Positions 1-12,109 of a stretch of 64,000 nucleotides of DNA are shown in pieces; within the stretch, counting starts at the first letter, position 1; every line of letters starts with the position of its first letter. The notes under the pieces were generated by a model. It was not told the DNA's origin and made no database searches. It saw only the letters and a list, made by a program, of their open reading frames with translations. Source of the stretch: Otis tarda (Eukaryota; Chordata; Aves; Otidiformes; Otididae); the NCBI GenBank assembly GCA_026413225.1, contig CM048575.1, positions 710,001 through 774,000 on the forward strand, in the 5' to 3' direction. Both the position numbers and the translations under genes were made by a program.

Positions 1-296
1 TTGATTGGTTAGTATTTTTTTTATGTCTAGTTCTTTTTATATTTTTTTAGGGCGTATGTGTTGTGTATTTGGTGGGGGAAAATTTTTTTTACCTAATTTG
101 CATAATTAATTGATTAGTTAGCACAATTGAGCAATTAATTAGGGTGTACTTTCCCTTCTGGTGCGGGCAGGCCTAGGTTAAGCTCTCTGCTCTTAGGACT
201 TGTTTTGGGTGTTGAGTAGTCTCCATTGGGATGGGAATTACTGGTGTGGTAATTTGTGGGTGGATTTATGTTTCCCTGTAGAGTAATAAAACATCT

Positions 297-437
297 GGTG
301 CAACAGTAGGAATCTTCATGCTCCAAGGGAGTAAAAATTTATTTTTTCTTTTTTTTTCACATTTAATTTCATAATTTTTTAAAACTTTTTAAAAATTGTA
401 TTTACTCCCAGGGAGCACAACATTTCCTACTGCTGCC
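297..437. repeat. Imperfect inverted repeat
   Basis: Arms at about 297-340 and 391-437 are imperfect reverse complements. Both carry a CAGTAGGAA core and a CTCC..GGGAGTAAA core. They flank an AT-rich spacer of about 50 bp, so the DNA could fold into a hairpin. The parent element is not recognised; it may be the end of a DNA transposon or a foldback element. Confidence 0.6.
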
Positions 438-604
438 TTTTCAATTTCAAAATTAAACAAAAAAAGACACATCCAAAAAATAATAACAACACCAGAAAAC
501 AAGAACCATACAAAAAAAAATCTTTTTTTTTTAATTAATTAATTAAAAAAAAAAAAAAAAAAGAAGTGGGAATATTTTTTTATTATTATTAAAATAATTT
601 TCTT

Positions 605-734
605 TTTATTGCATTGCACTATTTTCTTTTGGTTACATTACTTTCTTTACTACATGTGAAGATGTTATTCAGGACCAGTGACACTGACAGTAGTAGCTCT
701 CTGCATCTCCAGAAATGATACCACACCTTGTGAC
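605..734 (-). CDS. Possible 3'-terminal exon of an unrecognised gene
   Basis: On the minus strand a long T tract followed by TCTAG (AG at 736-735) looks like a strong 3' splice site. If entered in phase 0 from the block at 1,175-1,361, a stop occurs at 671-669, and an AATAAA signal lies at 610-605. These three signals in the right order suggest a terminal exon. Another phase stays open further. The short peptide matches no family I know, so the exon could be non-coding or fortuitous. Confidence 0.25.
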
Positions 735-1174
735 CTAGACACAAAAAAAAAAAGGAATATACTCAGACAGTATCTCAGGAATTACTAAGGTATTTTCTGC
801 TAACTGCACACTTGGTAACAAACTCTCAGTTACAGCATGGCTTATGCATCAATACTATTCTTAGTTTATCTGAATAGCTGTAAAGACATATGCTTTCCTC
901 AACTGCTTCATTTATTACTACAACTACAATTTGAGTACAAAAGGAGCAAAAGTCTGACCCTAAAAAATATTTTACTCTGTTGCTGGCTCCAAACAAGTTA
1001 AGAAAACCATTCATTTACTGCTCATTTCTACTATTTACTGACTACCCTCATCGAATTTACTACCTAAGTATTTTTCTACTACTACTGCTGTTACTGCTAT
1101 TACTCAATTCACCATTGTGACTTTTGACTCACATGGACATTACATACACATGATGCCTGAAAATTATGCCTTAC

Positions 1175-1361
1175 CTTGGGAGTCATCGCAACAATGTAGG
1201 ATCTGTGATGCTTGTCTGCACTGCCCTCTCCCGTTCCGTACTTGATCGATTCCTTCGCATGTATCCCTTTTGCTGTGAGAGGAGAGATCATTGCTGCATC
1301 TTGCATGCCCAGGTACAAAGCGAGCAAGCTCTGCCCAGAGACTGGCCTTTTCCTTCTAAGA
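1175..1361 (-). CDS. Possible internal exon of an unrecognised gene
   Basis: The block is bounded on the minus strand by TTTGTAG (AG at 1,363-1,362) and a consensus donor AAG|GTAAGG (GT at 1,174-1,173). One frame reads through with about 62 codons and contains the string GIHAKESIKYG. At least one other frame is also open if an alternative AG at 1,357-1,356 is used. It would splice across a 440-bp intron to the exon-like block at 734. I do not recognise the product. Upstream exons would lie above 1,400, where only repeats are visible, so this could be a gene remnant. Confidence 0.25.
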
Positions 1362-1429
1362 CTACAAACCACAACAATACAGAGAATATTGTTACATCCT
1401 ACAGGGCAAAGCCCCTCCAAACGACTTAA

Positions 1430-4400
1430 ACATCCTACCAGGCATCACAGCTTAGTCCAGGCAGCAGACAAGCTAGTCCTCTTCAGCAGGGGTCACCTAG
1501 TCCAATTCCTCACACCTTTCCGCTACAAAACCCTCATTCATCTACCTGTAACTGCTCACACCGCAACAAAGCTCCCCACAGTCAAACTCCACAGCGCTCC
1601 CCAGGAATGGTGTTCCCAGGGAGCCTCAAAAAACAGCCCTCCCTGCAAAAAACCCCAGCCCGAGCCTGACCTCCGCCCCCAAACATCAGCGATGATCATC
1701 AACTCGCAGAGCAGCCGGGACCGGGGAAAAAAAATCCAGCCATGGGGGAAAAAAAAAAAAGCCTCCGGCTGGGGTTTTTTTTTATTAAAATTTGTGTGTG
1801 TGTGTGTCTAAATGCCTGAAAAGGAAAACTCTGTCACACACACCCTGAAAACAAACACAACAAACCAACCACCCACTCAGAACTAAACTACAGACACTCA
1901 AACTGCACCACAACTTCGCTCACTACACACACCGACCCTCACACTCAGGTGGACCATGCTCCCTTGAGCCTGCTGTAACCCACCACCTCCCTACAGCTGC
2001 AATGCTTCCCAGGAACCACAAGCCTCAAAAAAAAAAAAGGGAAAAAAAAATACACCATCCCAGCAACAATCCCACTCCCCAGCCTGATCTGCACCCAGCC
2101 TTTGCGGACAACTGTCGCCTGACACACCATCTGGGACCCAGAACCAAAAAAAAAAAAAAAAACAAAACAAAACAAAAAACCAAACCTCAGGTCAGGAGGG
2201 AGAATCCCTTCAACTCCACTTTTCTGCTTAGATTGCTATGCCTAAAATAATTCGCAACATCAATCACTAAGCATGAATACACTTCACAGTGTATTCCTTT
2301 AGTAACATGGAGACACACACCTTTAGTAACATGGAGAACAATTACTCCTTCTACCCTTGCCTCACCATAATAAGTCTAGTGTCTTATCGCCAATCCACCT
2401 AGCCCTGACTCTACACCCCCCAGGCAGGGCAGCTCCAGCCAAACACACACATGCAGAGACAGACGCTACATGAACCACATCAAACAACACACCTCAAGTT
2501 CAGAAAAAGCTACCTGCAAGAAGAATGACAGCCAGATGGAAAAATATCATCAAGAAATAAGACCTGCAGGACTGTGACGCGGATGACGGGAGACCTCTGG
2601 CAGCACCACACCAAGAGTAGAACGTCACGGACCCTAATGAGACATGACTCTCAAACATGAGAGGATGCATGCACAAGAAGCCTGGGTCCGAGACCTAGAG
2701 AACATCAGGATGCGGGGAAGAAGTCCTGGTCCATGAAAATGAGCAGCTCTGCTCTCTCGCTGTCCACACAGCCGAGAACAACACCATATAAGATGATGGT
2801 CCCTAAACTTTCAAGAGACACGATGGGTCTATGATTTAGACTTGTAACGCCATAAAAGAAGAGCTCGATAGGGACCATGCCGATGACTACTGCCATTTGA
2901 GAGGGCGGCAAGGGCAACCGAGGCGCCTGCCGTGCTCCTCGAGCGTAAGGATGACGCTGAGACCCGAGGAAGGTCTAAGAGACAGAAGACAGACCGCACA
3001 AACAACACAATAGGCTGGAACTGCCCTGCCCGGCCCACTCCACCATCACGATGAAGATTAACCCCTCCGTCTTGTACCCACTAGAATGGGACTGCTCCTG
3101 GACAAGCCTTGCACACTACCCTACCTTTACAACCGCTTCCTGAAAGGGCCGATCTTATCCTCTCCTTGCCCCGATCCCTAGACAGCACCCATGCGTCAAC
3201 TTATCTTTCGGAGCCTTGGGACGCCGATTCGGTCCTCAACGGGAAAACCTCAGTTGCTCCGCCGGTTTGCGCCCTCGCTTGCTAGGTCCCACTTCATCAT
3301 CTGCAAAAAAGAAAAGCTGACACCGCTACTGACACAACAGCACCATTACACAGCCTCATGTAGATCGACACAGACATTTCCCACAGCACGCCCCACCTCC
3401 GACGAAACAGTTTAATCTGCTCACCCGGTCTGTGTCGATGCCAGAGTCAAACACAGCAGCTATCCTTCACTGTGGCACCTAAGATAGCAAGAGACAAAAT
3501 TATTATTAGACTCACAAGAAATAACCGACCCCACCCACCTCCGGTCCATCATCCAGCTTATCTCAGACACTCACACAGCTCTGCACATGGCCCACACAGA
3601 ACCTGCGACACAAAGTAAAAACGCTATGCTGAGTCACCACATAAAACACGGTTGGTAAACAACAACCTCACCCCCAACCGTCTCACCTTCTGAATCTGCT
3701 TGTCAGGGTGGACTGCCATCCCTCAAAGCCTGGAAAGGGCACCTACAATAAACCCAAATGCAAAGACACACGCTGAGATATTGCCCAAACGCTCGGTCGG
3801 ATGCAACTATGCCCGCCTCCGTCCCCTTTACCCGAGCAACCTGCCCGCCTAAGTTCCATCTGTTCCGGTTCCAACATTCGAGCTGGAATCTGCAAACTAA
3901 AACCAAAGATTGCTAAATATTTCAACGGCTACACAACACCTGAAAAAATAACCTCTACTTCAACACACCAGTCACCTCTCACCTCGCCCAAGTCCGCTGT
4001 GGCGCCCGTCTCTCGATGTTTGTCTCTACCACCCTCGCAATTAAAAGGAAAAAAGCAATACCTCAGTTTAGTCCTATAGCCACCCATTGCTCATCGCATC
4101 TAATACCACATGCTCACCCAGCATCTTAAACGCTCACCTCTCCTCCGTCACCCCTTGGTGCACAGCTTGGCCCACTGCATCTGTAGAAACACGAACGTGA
4201 AACTAGTCAATCGCACACGGAGCGATAGCTTAGCAGATTCAAAAAAGTCTTATTTCAAATTTAACAATACCACCTAGAACCCAACTGCAGGCTGCCATTA
4301 CAAGGCATACAGAAATTAAATATTAGACTCTATCTCTACAAACCTTCACACCTTCGAGATCCCATCTGCTCGCCTCTGACTGAGGCTGCCCCTCCCAGAC

Positions 4401-4880
4401 AGCTCCGGTCATCCCATCGCCACCCGCAAAAGGCTACAAAAGTGGCTCTCCCCACCTCTGCTCATTGCCACAAAACTATACTGCCTTCGCTTCCACCACC
4501 CAGCCATATCGCCCTGCTCATCGCAGACCGTTATCACTACTCCACCTTACCCTCGCTCTACGGGTCCGAGCGCAGCAGCTCTGAGCCAAACATGCAAACA
4601 CACACGCAGATGTTAGGCATAACGCTGAACTATACGCCTCAAATAACAAGAAACACTCTTGGCCCAAAGGATGACACCAAGATAGAAGATGAATAAGACC
4701 TGAGGGTACAAGATAGCAGTGACACGAGGTACTCTGGCAGCACCGGAGAAAGAACGAAGCATCGTGGCCGGGGACAAGACCTTACTCCCCAGTCTGAGAA
4801 GACGTATGCGCGAGAGGCCTCGCATCAACATCTAGAGAACCTCAGGATGCTGGGAAGAAGTCCCAGTCCCTGAAAAAGGA
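1430..4880. other. Gene-free, C/A-rich stretch with a diverged repeat
   Basis: The plus strand is markedly rich in C and A over this stretch, and only short chance reading frames occur. Segments at about 2,500-2,770 and 4,610-4,880 are diverged direct copies. Both contain AATAAGACCTG, then CTCTGGCAGCACC, then CTAGAGAAC.TCAGGATG and GGGAAGAAGTCC. The spacing is about 2.1 kb. No coding exon, RNA gene or known mobile element is recognisable. Confidence 0.5.
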
Positions 4881-5344
4881 CCAATCCAATATATGTTTTT
4901 GAATGCTTTGGTTGTAAACAGAACATTGAGGTACTGTTTGGGGATGATTTTTGTGTGGTGAATGTCAAGGGAACTGGTCTGACTGGGATAGAATCAGGCA
5001 TTCATATGAGCTTGGTGGAAACTTAAAAGGGTGTAAGGAATCAGTAAGAATGCCACTGGTATACGGGAGGAAGTGTAGAGCAGAGTAGTGCCGGGTTTAT
5101 TTGGTGTGGATCACGGACGAATGCCTGTCCACTGTTGCTTGTTTGTTTGCACTGTTTGAAGTGTCATAAGTGCGTTATTCCTTTTAATGGGAGACAGGAA
5201 TTTCGTCTCGACAGTTGTCTTGAATTGAGGTGCAATTGCTGTGGGACGAGTACACCCTTGTATCTTTGGCCTTGGATAAGTTATTATTGTTGACAATTTA
5301 ATTGGATTGCATTCTTTGGCTGAAGAATAAGCAGAGTGTCTGTT

Positions 5345-6285
5345 ATGGGAGGCAAACAAAGCGGCGGAATAGTGAAAAGGAGCCCTCTGGGCTGCATTTT
5401 AGCTCACTTGAAGGAGACAGGAGAGCTGCAGAGGGAAGTGTAAACAAAAAAACTTTATTAAAGTATGGCAATTAATGGTGGCCTTTGTGTAAATCAGATG
5501 ATGAGGAGAAATGGCCCTTTAACAGAATAATAGACCTTGTTGCAATTGATGTCGTTTTTGAGGAAAGAAGGAAAATGGGATGGGGTCTCGTATGTGGACA
5601 CGTTTTTTTCACCCTCCGAAATCATTAGCACCCCCACAGGACCCAATGGGGATGGCTTTGGAGAAGAAAAGGGAAGAGGTGTTGCTTGGCATGCAGCACA
5701 GGGCAGAGATGTACAAAGTTGAGGAAAACAAAGGGTCTCGCGATGGGAGACCTACCAGAGCATTATAAACCAGTGGTAGGAGCACAATAAGGAGGAAATG
5801 AAGGTTCCGATTCAGAAGCCCCTCCAGACAGCCCAGTATCCTCTCGCACCTGAAGTAAGAAAGAACAGACAGAGGTGCAGGCACCCCTCAGGGAGGGAGT
5901 GGGGCCAGAGGGAGGCGACACACTCCTCTGGACCCAGGGTCGGAAATAGTAGTACAGCAGTTAGTGTCTCTATTTATAAGACAGTCAGCAAGTGATATTT
6001 GAAGGAAGCTGCAGAAATTAAGACCGACAGAGAGCAGAAATTTGGAGACTCTGTTAGATAAAGCTTGGAGAGTGTTTAGCAATAGAGAAGAGGAGGATCA
6101 GAGGAAGGATAAACGGGTGCTGATAGCGGCATTACAAGACAGTAAGAGATCTAGAGGTGTGGGACTCGGGAGACCTTTGGAAAGGGACCAGTGTGCGTGG
6201 TGTAAAGAAAGGGGACATTGGAAAAGTGAATGTCCAAAGAGAAAAGGGAAAGGAAGGATACAGGCCCACATCAAAGAAGATTGAT
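5345..6285 (+). pseudogene. gag region of the class I ERV (fossil)
   Basis: The region opens with a matrix-like start (MGGKQS, glycine at position 2) and ends with a CCHC nucleocapsid knuckle followed by a basic tail. This is the order expected for a gammaretroviral Gag. It is decayed and is reported only as a part of the provirus. Confidence 0.7.
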
Positions 6286-6377
6286 GGGGACCTGGGGAAT
6301 CTACCCTAGCAAATCCACCGGTTATATGGAAGCTAGGGAAACAACAACAGAATACAGAATTTCTAGTTGATACCGGG

Positions 6378-7004
6378 TGTCCTGGTTTTGGCAGGGATGG
6401 AGTTAATTTTCCTCTCAGTAGCTGGTGTGTTTTGGATTTCGTGTGTGAAGAATGTTGATAAAACACCCTGATGATACCAGTTGTTGTGAATGAGACCAAG
6501 GACACTGTCCTGCTTTTCAAGTCTTGCTAATTTGCAGATGCAGGAAGCTGGGAGAAAGACAGACAGAATAATTGACCCAAACTGGCCAAAGAGAGTATTC
6601 CATGCCATAAACGTCATGCTCAGTATATAAGTGGGGACTGGCCAAGGCAGGTATCTGCCTTCCTGACATCCATCTTTCTCTCTCATTTGCTGGTATCGTT
6701 CCCTCTACCTTGCTGGCTCGCTTTTGCTCCTTTGCTTGCCTCTCGGTTTTGTTTCCGTGATCGCTGCTCGAGACTAGCTGTATTGGTCATTGGGACATCG
6801 GGTGGTGAGAAAACATACATCGCTCATTTCATATATTTTAATATCCTTATATTCTGTTATTATTGTAGTTTTCCCTTGTTATTTTAGTAAATTATCTTCT
6901 TGTCTTCATATCGACCCCCTTCCTTCCCAGTTCTCTCCCCCATCCCGCTGGGGAGGGGGAGGCTGAGTGAGAAACTGTGTGGTAATTTGGGCTAAACCAT
7001 CACA
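6378..7004 (+). mobile_element. Solo ERVL-type LTR nested in the class I ERV
   Basis: The 627-bp element starts TGTCCTGG and ends CCATCACA. It is flanked by a perfect 5-bp target duplication, CCGGG, at 6,373-6,377 and 7,005-7,009. The 5-bp duplication and the opening resemble the ERVL-type LTRs that are abundant in birds. It interrupts the protease region of the older class I provirus, so it is younger than that provirus. Only one LTR is present, which implies LTR-LTR recombination removed the rest. Confidence 0.85.
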
Positions 7005-7129
7005 CCGGGGCAACATTTTCAGTTTTAAACCAAGCTTGAACACCTATGGATGATGACTTTGTAACGGTAAGGGGAGCTACTGGCCAAAGTGAGAAGGCGT
7101 ACTTTTTGAAACCTCTTAAATTTAAATTG

Positions 7130-9800
7130 GGAAAACAATTGTGAATACACAAATCTTATATATGCCTAACTCACCAAAACCCCTATTAGGGCGAGACCTA
7201 TTGGAACAACTAAAGGTGGAAATAAAATTTGAAAAAGGAAAAATGGAACTCCAAGTGGGAAATGACCAGCTAATTGAACTTTTGAGTCTGGCCCTCATAG
7301 ATATAGATACTCCTGTTAGCTCAGGAATACCTGAGGAAGTCCAGAACCAAGTATATCCGGGGGTATGGGCCTCAGAAATACCAGGAAAAGCAAAAAACGT
7401 TTCCCCAGTAGTAGTCAGACTCAAACCAGGGGCGTGGCCTGTAAGAATCAGGCAATATCCCCTTAGGACAGAGGATAGGGAAGGAACCTGACAAATAATC
7501 AGCCGGTTTATCAAACATGGGCTGTTAACAGAGTGTGAGTCAGAATATAACCATTCAAAAAGTCAGATGGTAGTTACAGAACAGTACAAGATCTCAGAGC
7601 TATTAATAAAATTGTTGAAGATCTGTATCCTGTCGTAGCAATTCCATACACATTATTAACTAAATTGGCACTTGAATTGGCCTGGTTTACCATACTGGAC
7701 CTGAAAGACGCCTTCTTTTGCCTACCCTTAAGCCCAGAAAGCCAGTTGCTGTTTGCATTTGCATGGAAAAACCCCGATTCTGGAAGAAAGACAAACTGAC
7801 ATGGACTGTGTTACCACAGGGGTTTAAGAATAGCCCCACTCTTTTTGCAAACCAATTAGCCAGAGACTTGTAACAGTGGGAGTGACTACATGGAAATGGA
7901 ATAATATTACAGTATGTAGATGATCTATTGATAGCCATTGAAATAAAAGAACTGTGAATAATATGGACAGTCAGTCTGATAAATTTCCTTAGACTTAATG
8001 GCTATCGAGTCTCTCCACAGAAAGCACAAGTGGCTCAGCGGCAGGTGACTTACCTTGGATACAAGATAACTGCTGGCCAAAGGGCCCTAGGAACAGCAAG
8101 AAAGGAGGCCATCTGTCAGACTCCTCGACTACAGACAGCTCACCTATGGATATATAACTATGGACTCTTGGTGAGGCCACTGTATGAACTGTTGAAATCT
8201 AATCCAAAGGACCTCACCTGGAATGGAGAGGCAGAAAAAGCATTCCAGCAACTGAAGAGGAAAGTAATGGATGCCCCTGCCTTGGGGTTACCAGACACTA
8301 CTAAGCCATTCTGGCTGTTTTCTCACGAGAAGCAGGGAATAGCCCTGGGAATCCTAGCCCAAAACTTGGGGCCATATAGAAGGGAGTGGCGTACTTCTCC
8401 AAACAACTTGATGAAGTAAGTAAAGGCTGGCCTAGCTGCCTAAGGGTGATAGCAGCATTGGTGTTAAGCATCCAAGAAGCACGTAAATTGGCACTAGGCC
8501 GAAAGATGACAGTGTTGATATCTCATACTGTATCCACAGTATTAGAGATAAAAGGGGGGCACTGGCTCTCACCACAAAGGTTCCTTAAATACCAGGCCGT
8601 TCTGGTGGAACAGAATGATGTGGAAATAGTTGTTACTAACATTGTCAACCCAGCATCTTTCCTCAGCGAAACCACAGGAGAACTGCTATCGCATGACTGC
8701 CTGGAAACGATTGAAGCAGTCTATTCCAGCTGATGGGACCTGAAAGAGGAGCCACTGGAAGATGCTGAAGATTCTTGGTACACAGATGGAAGCAGCTTTG
8801 TTCGACAAGGCGTCCGCAAAGCAGGGTATGTGGTAACCACTATGGATCAGGTAATAGAATCTGCAGCCATTGCACCAAATACCTTGGCACAAAAGACAGA
8901 AATAATAGCTTTAACCTAAGCGTTGGAACTAGCTAAAGACAAGAAGATTAATGTCTGAACGGACTCCAAATACACTTTTGGGGTAGTCCATGCCCATGGG
9001 GTAATATGGAAAGAAAGGGGACTCCTATCCACCCAAGGGAAACATATAAAACATGCTGAAGAAATTCTTAAGCTCCTGGAAGCAGTGCAGCTACTTGAAA
9101 AAGTGGCTACCATGCATTGCAAGGTTCATCAGAAAGGAAATACTGCTCAGGAATTGGACAATGCTATGGATCAGAAGCCAAAATAGTGGCTGAGAGGGGC
9201 AAATTAGAGGTGCAGTCTTTGGTCCCAGATGGTAAAATACAAATTTATTGTGAACCCAAGTATTCCAAAGAGGATAAAAAATTAATTGAAGATTTAGGTG
9301 GAGAAATAGAGAAGGGTAGGTGGGCAAAGACTCCGCAAGGCAGAAGAATAATTCCATTTGCATTGTTGTGAGCCATAGTTATAGCAGAACACAGAAAACC
9401 CCATTGGGGAGCTGAAGCATTGTATAAATACTTGAATCAGCATATAGCTGCCCAGAACCTCTACACTACTGTTACACAAGTGACACAGCAGTGTGAAATA
9501 TGTTTGCAGAATGACCCTAAGACAAGGCCCAAAGCCTGACTTGGACAAATAGGGAAAGGAAACTATCCAGGTCAGCAATGGCAAATTGTTTTCTCAGAAC
9601 TCCCAAGAAAAGGGGGATGCCGATATCTGTTGGTCCTAACGGACGCCTTTTCAGGCTGGCCAGAAGCATTCCCTTGCCGAACCAACAAAGCTAGAGAGAT
9701 AACTAAAGCATTACTAGAAGAAATTGTACCCAGATTCGGGATTCCTGCAACAATCACCTCAGATAGAGAACCACATTTTATTGTAAAAATTGTTATAATG
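7130..9800 (+). pseudogene. pol region of the class I ERV (fossil)
   Basis: Translated fragments show reverse-transcriptase motifs (LPQGFKNSPTLFANQLA and a YVDDLL box near 7,915-7,930), then an RNase H segment with a YTDGSS motif near 8,775, then integrase. The order is that of a gammaretroviral Pol. The region is decayed with multiple breaks. Confidence 0.75.
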
Positions 9801-11540
9801 AATTAATTGTAGATGCATTAAACCTAGTTCAAACTAATGTTTCTAAAGCACTCAGTTGTATCCAGGCACAATTATGGATACAATCAATAGCAGCTGCAAT
9901 CATCAGGGAAGGAGAGGACGGAATCCTGTCAAGAGAAATCCAAAAGGTAATTTGGCATAACGCAACTGAATTTGAAAGGAAATTCCAATCGTGGCGGCAC
10001 TTAGTTAATTTTACCTTTGACCCTACTAGCAACACAGCCACAGCTTTTATACTAACTGTATCTAAAGTCTTGGTGTACAATATATATCTGATTGTTGCCT
10101 TAGGATTAAATCACCATGGAACTGTACTGTATCCCGTAGAACATAGGATATGGGCTATGAAAAAGGCGACAAAAATGGCAAATTATTGATGTTATTGATG
10201 TCGAGGACTGTGCTGTGCGAGACCAGCAGGGATTTATTTGTGAAGGTAATAGCATAAAAGGGCAGGATATTTGTGTGAATACAGAACAAAATGTTTGTCA
10301 CTTTGAGATACACCTCAATAAGACCCTAGAAACCATTGTAATTTACAGTGGTATGGGATGTGTTTGTTTAAGGACTCTATGTGATTTTGTACAAGTTGAT
10401 CACCTAATAGTGGACACTGAGAGAAGGGGTTAAAAGAAAACTCCTAAGTAGATATAAGCATTAATCAATTGCAGCTGTGCATACTAAGACAGATGGTGCT
10501 TTATGCTTTACTAACCAGCCATTGTGTAGAATATCTAAAGCAAGAAGTCTTGTATCCCTCCCAAGGACAGTTCTTTATAAGAGCGGAGGGGCCTTCTGTA
10601 TGAACCAGCCAGAACCGACCCTGCGGTTTGGACAAGAACCAAAGCATAACCGAGCCTGCATGAAAACAAAGGGTTACTAGCGGTGACGAAGAGGAGCAGC
10701 TCATCTTCATCCCCACGACCCCCGACAACCACCACCAGGAGGCACTGCGCAAGCGCAGGTGGGGGGAGTTTATGAAAATGGCCCCTTGGGACTAATTTTA
10801 ATACGAAGCGGGGATAGATCATGCATATGTATAGGTGAATTACAAAACTTCATGTATATGTAACACCTGGATGTACAAATTCAAAGTGAGTTGCCGCGTC
10901 AGGGGGGCACGGTTTTGGCGGGACTACCCCCCGTGCTGCCCGGCGCTGAATAAACATACCTACTTTACAATCTCACAGATTGTGGAGTCTGTTTTCCGCA
11001 TGTCAACACGAGTAACCATTCAAATATTTGCATCTGTAATTTTGTTAGTCTCACAGGATGTGATTTTAATTATACTGCTCCTGTCATTACGTATCAATTG
11101 ATACGATCTAGTCATGAATTGATTCAAGATTTGCAGCCCACCCTTATTGGAATGAATCTTGCTCTAGTAAGGGAACTACTGTATCATGAAAATTTAGAGA
11201 GATTGATAAAGCAAGTCCAGGAAAGTGGCCGAAAGACTTTAATTACTATACAACATGATGCAGAAAGAATACACCAAATAACGGAATGAGTGAAGTCAGA
11301 CAGAGAGCACCATTGGTGAGAGGTGTTCATGGGTTATTCCCCGTCTGCTACCAAGATCTTAAACATACTGGCCCACCCAATATTGATTTTACTGATAGTC
11401 ATGGCAATGTTAATGGTAGTAAATCTTATCTTTTGGTATAAACTGAAGAAGTTTGCTGAACAAATATGGGCCTTAAAAACAGTAATGAAATATAATGAAC
11501 CACTTTTAACAGCAAAGAATTTGCTTAGGAGAAAGAAAAG
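9800..11540 (+). pseudogene. env remnant of the class I ERV (fossil)
   Basis: Fragments of a surface/transmembrane envelope precede the polypurine tract. They include a hydrophobic segment followed by a short basic tail near 11,340-11,610. The region is interrupted by a solo LTR at 10,418-11,005. It is decayed, and the family is inferred mainly from its position between pol and the 3' LTR. Confidence 0.55.
10418..11005 (+). mobile_element. Solo class I LTR nested in env
   Basis: The 588-bp LTR begins TGAGAGAAGG and ends CCGCATGTCA. It is flanked by a 4-bp target duplication, ACAC, at 10,414-10,417 and 11,006-11,009. A polyadenylation signal AATAAA is at 10,949-10,954. The 4-bp duplication is typical of gammaretroviral integrases. 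Its 3' end resembles the host provirus LTR and the LTR ending at 15,703, so all three belong to one superfamily. Confidence 0.85.
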
Positions 11541-11548
11541 GGGGGAAT

Positions 11549-12109
11549 TGATACAGGGAATTAACTATCTGCTAAATATTGCTTGCTTTAGGAGACTAAC
11601 TGTCTGCTAGAAAATGCCTAACAATCCTGTTTGCCTTGAAACTCACTTAGGCTTATCAGGGACTGGTATTTGTCAAGGATGAATATGTCTAGCAAAGGAT
11701 GGAATGTTAGTTCCACCACAAATTTGGTCAGAAGTCGGGAAACTGATGAAATTACTAAGTGAAAGGAGAGCATGGGTGAATGACTACCTATCTAGAGGTA
11801 GATAAGACCCCATGGGTGAATGACTACCTATCTAGAGGTAGATAAGACCCCTGAAGAAGTAAACGACCACCAGAGACAGATCTGAAATGCTAATGCAAGT
11901 GTTTTTTTAATAACCCCGCCTCACTCATGCACATGTATGTCTGTATTGTGCAATCCTATGAATGTGTATACCTGCACCGTATAACTTTTTGGTAAAACGT
12001 GCTGTCAGTGTGCGTGCTTTTGGAGGAGCGATTCCCCACACACCCGGCGCCGAATAAACATGCCTGCTTTATAACTCTTTCTGAGTTGTAGAGTTTGATC
12101 CGCACATCA
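11549..12109 (+). mobile_element. 3' LTR of the class I ERV
   Basis: The LTR starts TGATACAGGG directly after a purine-rich tract and ends CGCACATCA. It carries AATAAA at 12,053-12,058. It contains a perfect 40-bp tandem duplication at 11,771-11,810 and 11,811-11,850. Its 3' end lies flush against a truncated CR1. Confidence 0.75.

Larger units (their letters stand above)
4890..12109 (+). mobile_element. Class I (gammaretrovirus-like) endogenous retrovirus, decayed
   Basis: This is an old proviral fossil read on the plus strand. Its parts in order are a leader, a gag region from about 5,345 whose N-terminus begins MGGKQS (a myristoylation-type start), a single CCHC zinc knuckle (CAWCKERGHWKSECP) near 6,205-6,250, protease, reverse transcriptase and RNase H (about 7,130-9,300), integrase (about 9,300-9,800), an env remnant (about 9,800-11,540), a purine-rich polypurine tract at about 11,531-11,548 and a 3' LTR at 11,549-12,109. 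The single knuckle and the pol order fit gammaretroviruses. No 5' LTR is recognisable. It is heavily broken, on the order of ten or more breaks, and carries two later LTR insertions. It is clearly much older than the intact CR1 at 18-22 kb. Confidence 0.85.
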
